From positions 1-64,000 of the forward strand of contig JABFGH010000017.1 of NCBI GenBank assembly GCA_013112585.1: a DNA stretch of 64,000 nucleotides. The letters are read 5' to 3'. Under the pieces are notes generated by a model, which did no database searches, had not been told where the DNA came from, and was given only the letters and a program-made list of their open reading frames with translations. Positions 63,649 through 64,000 of the stretch are shown here, piece after piece. This DNA is from Ignavibacteriota bacterium. GTDB lineage: Bacteria > Bacteroidota > Ignavibacteria > Ignavibacteriales > Melioribacteraceae. Position 1 is the stretch's first letter, and each line of letters begins with the position of its first letter. A program made the translations under genes and the position numbers.

Positions 63649-64000
63649 ATGAGAAAAATATTCTATGCTTTTTTCGGCTTTCTGTTTTTGATTAATTACA
63701 GTAATGCCAATGGCAGCGAAATTGAATTTGAGGAATACAAATTGGATAACGGGCTTCACGTTATTCTGCATGAAGACGATTCTACTCCTCTTGTTGCCGT
63801 AACAATATTATACCATGTCGGATCAAAGAACGAAGATCCAGAACGCACCGGCTTTGCACATTTTTTTGAGCATTTAATGTTTGAAGGCTCTGAAAATATT
63901 AAGCGGGGAGAATTCGATAAAATAGTTGAAACTGCCGGCGGCGCATTAAACGCAAATACAAATTTCGATAGAACTTTCTATTATGAAATTTTACCATCCA
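63649..64000 (+). CDS. M16-family zinc peptidase, partial
   Basis: Only the first 117 codons are in the window; the gene runs past the end. AGGA lies four bases before the ATG, and a signal peptide covers about 1-21 (MRKIFYAFFGFLFLINYSNA). The inverted zinc motif is visible in FAHFFEHLMFEGS (HxxEH), preceded by DNGLHVILHEDDSTPLVAV and followed by ETAGGALNANTNFDRTFYYE. It is a pitrilysin-type peptidase acting in the periplasm on peptides. Many M16 proteins have two halves, which cannot be judged here. Confidence 0.93.
   Translation, partial: MRKIFYAFFGFLFLINYSNANGSEIEFEEYKLDNGLHVILHEDDSTPLVAVTILYHVGSKNEDPERTGFAHFFEHLMFEGSENIKRGEFDKIVETAGGALNANTNFDRTFYYEILPS

Noticed and set aside
1-64000. tRNA, rRNA, riboswitch or phage genes
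   Set aside because: I read the intergenic regions for cloverleaf arms, long conserved RNA blocks and phage structural genes and saw none; a covariance-model search would be needed to be certain.

Overview
The window is AT-rich bacterial chromosome from the Bacteroidota/Chlorobiota side of the tree, most likely an Ignavibacteria-type organism. Two secreted proteins end in the type IX secretion sorting domain with the NPFNP signature (122-1462 and 48578-50419). There are also many lipoproteins, a NarL-type kinase with a ligand-binding propeller, a DUF6503-like lipoprotein and E. coli-type ProRS. Shine-Dalgarno sites are common and several genes start with TTG. I see no rRNA, tRNA, CRISPR array, transposase or phage gene. 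The taxonomic call is inference from protein style, not from a marker gene.

Layout. 1-2515: a T9SS-exported BNR-repeat protein and a small surface-repeat protein. 2527-7915: the accessory part, with two same-direction clusters of non-coding repeats (2527-3302 and 7050-7915) bracketing three genes I cannot assign (3553-6946). 7934-11477: a secreted metallophosphoesterase-CBM9 fusion and small envelope proteins. 11542-19384: a long minus-strand run with an RDD protein, a beta-CASP metallo-hydrolase, a YihY/BrkB protein, purL, gmhA and an Ig-like lipoprotein closed by a clear terminator. 20020-23635: a DUF4143 ATPase and Tex. 23769-27722: a fucose-isomerase-fold protein, an ArsC-like protein, a thioesterase and a C69 dipeptidase. 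27813-29977: crotonase, a HAD phosphatase with a non-canonical start, and DUF192. 30096-35113: alpha/beta hydrolase, EVE protein, S9 peptidase and Sel1 protein. 35121-39934: a SpoIIE-type phosphatase divergent from a propeller histidine kinase and its LuxR-type regulator. 40162-43123: a tight four-gene operon (esterase, yjjX, GNAT, phzF). 43234-48281: tricorn protease, PIG-L deacetylase and serine/threonine dehydratase. 48578-56559: T9SS protein, isoaspartyl peptidase, MmcQ/YjbR, Prc-type S41 protease, DUF6503 lipoprotein and aldo/keto reductase. 56699-64000: a 54-residue basic protein, a KamA-like radical SAM enzyme, Nfu, rsmI, proS, RidA, an alpha/beta hydrolase and the start of an M16 peptidase.

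Themes. The window is rich in exported or envelope hydrolases (C69, S9, tricorn S41, Prc S41, isoaspartyl peptidase, M16, several alpha/beta hydrolases). This fits an organism living on protein and peptide detritus, mixed with ordinary housekeeping (purL, proS, rsmI, nfu, tex). The least explained material is the repeat-bracketed cassette at 2.5-7.9 kb. Its repeats include an element of about 80 nt with 12-bp inverted ends (AATTCGATATTC), present four times plus one half copy, and a 190-nt unit carrying two further palindromes. No known system type is recognisable there, so the cassette is offered as a candidate, not as a demonstrated system.
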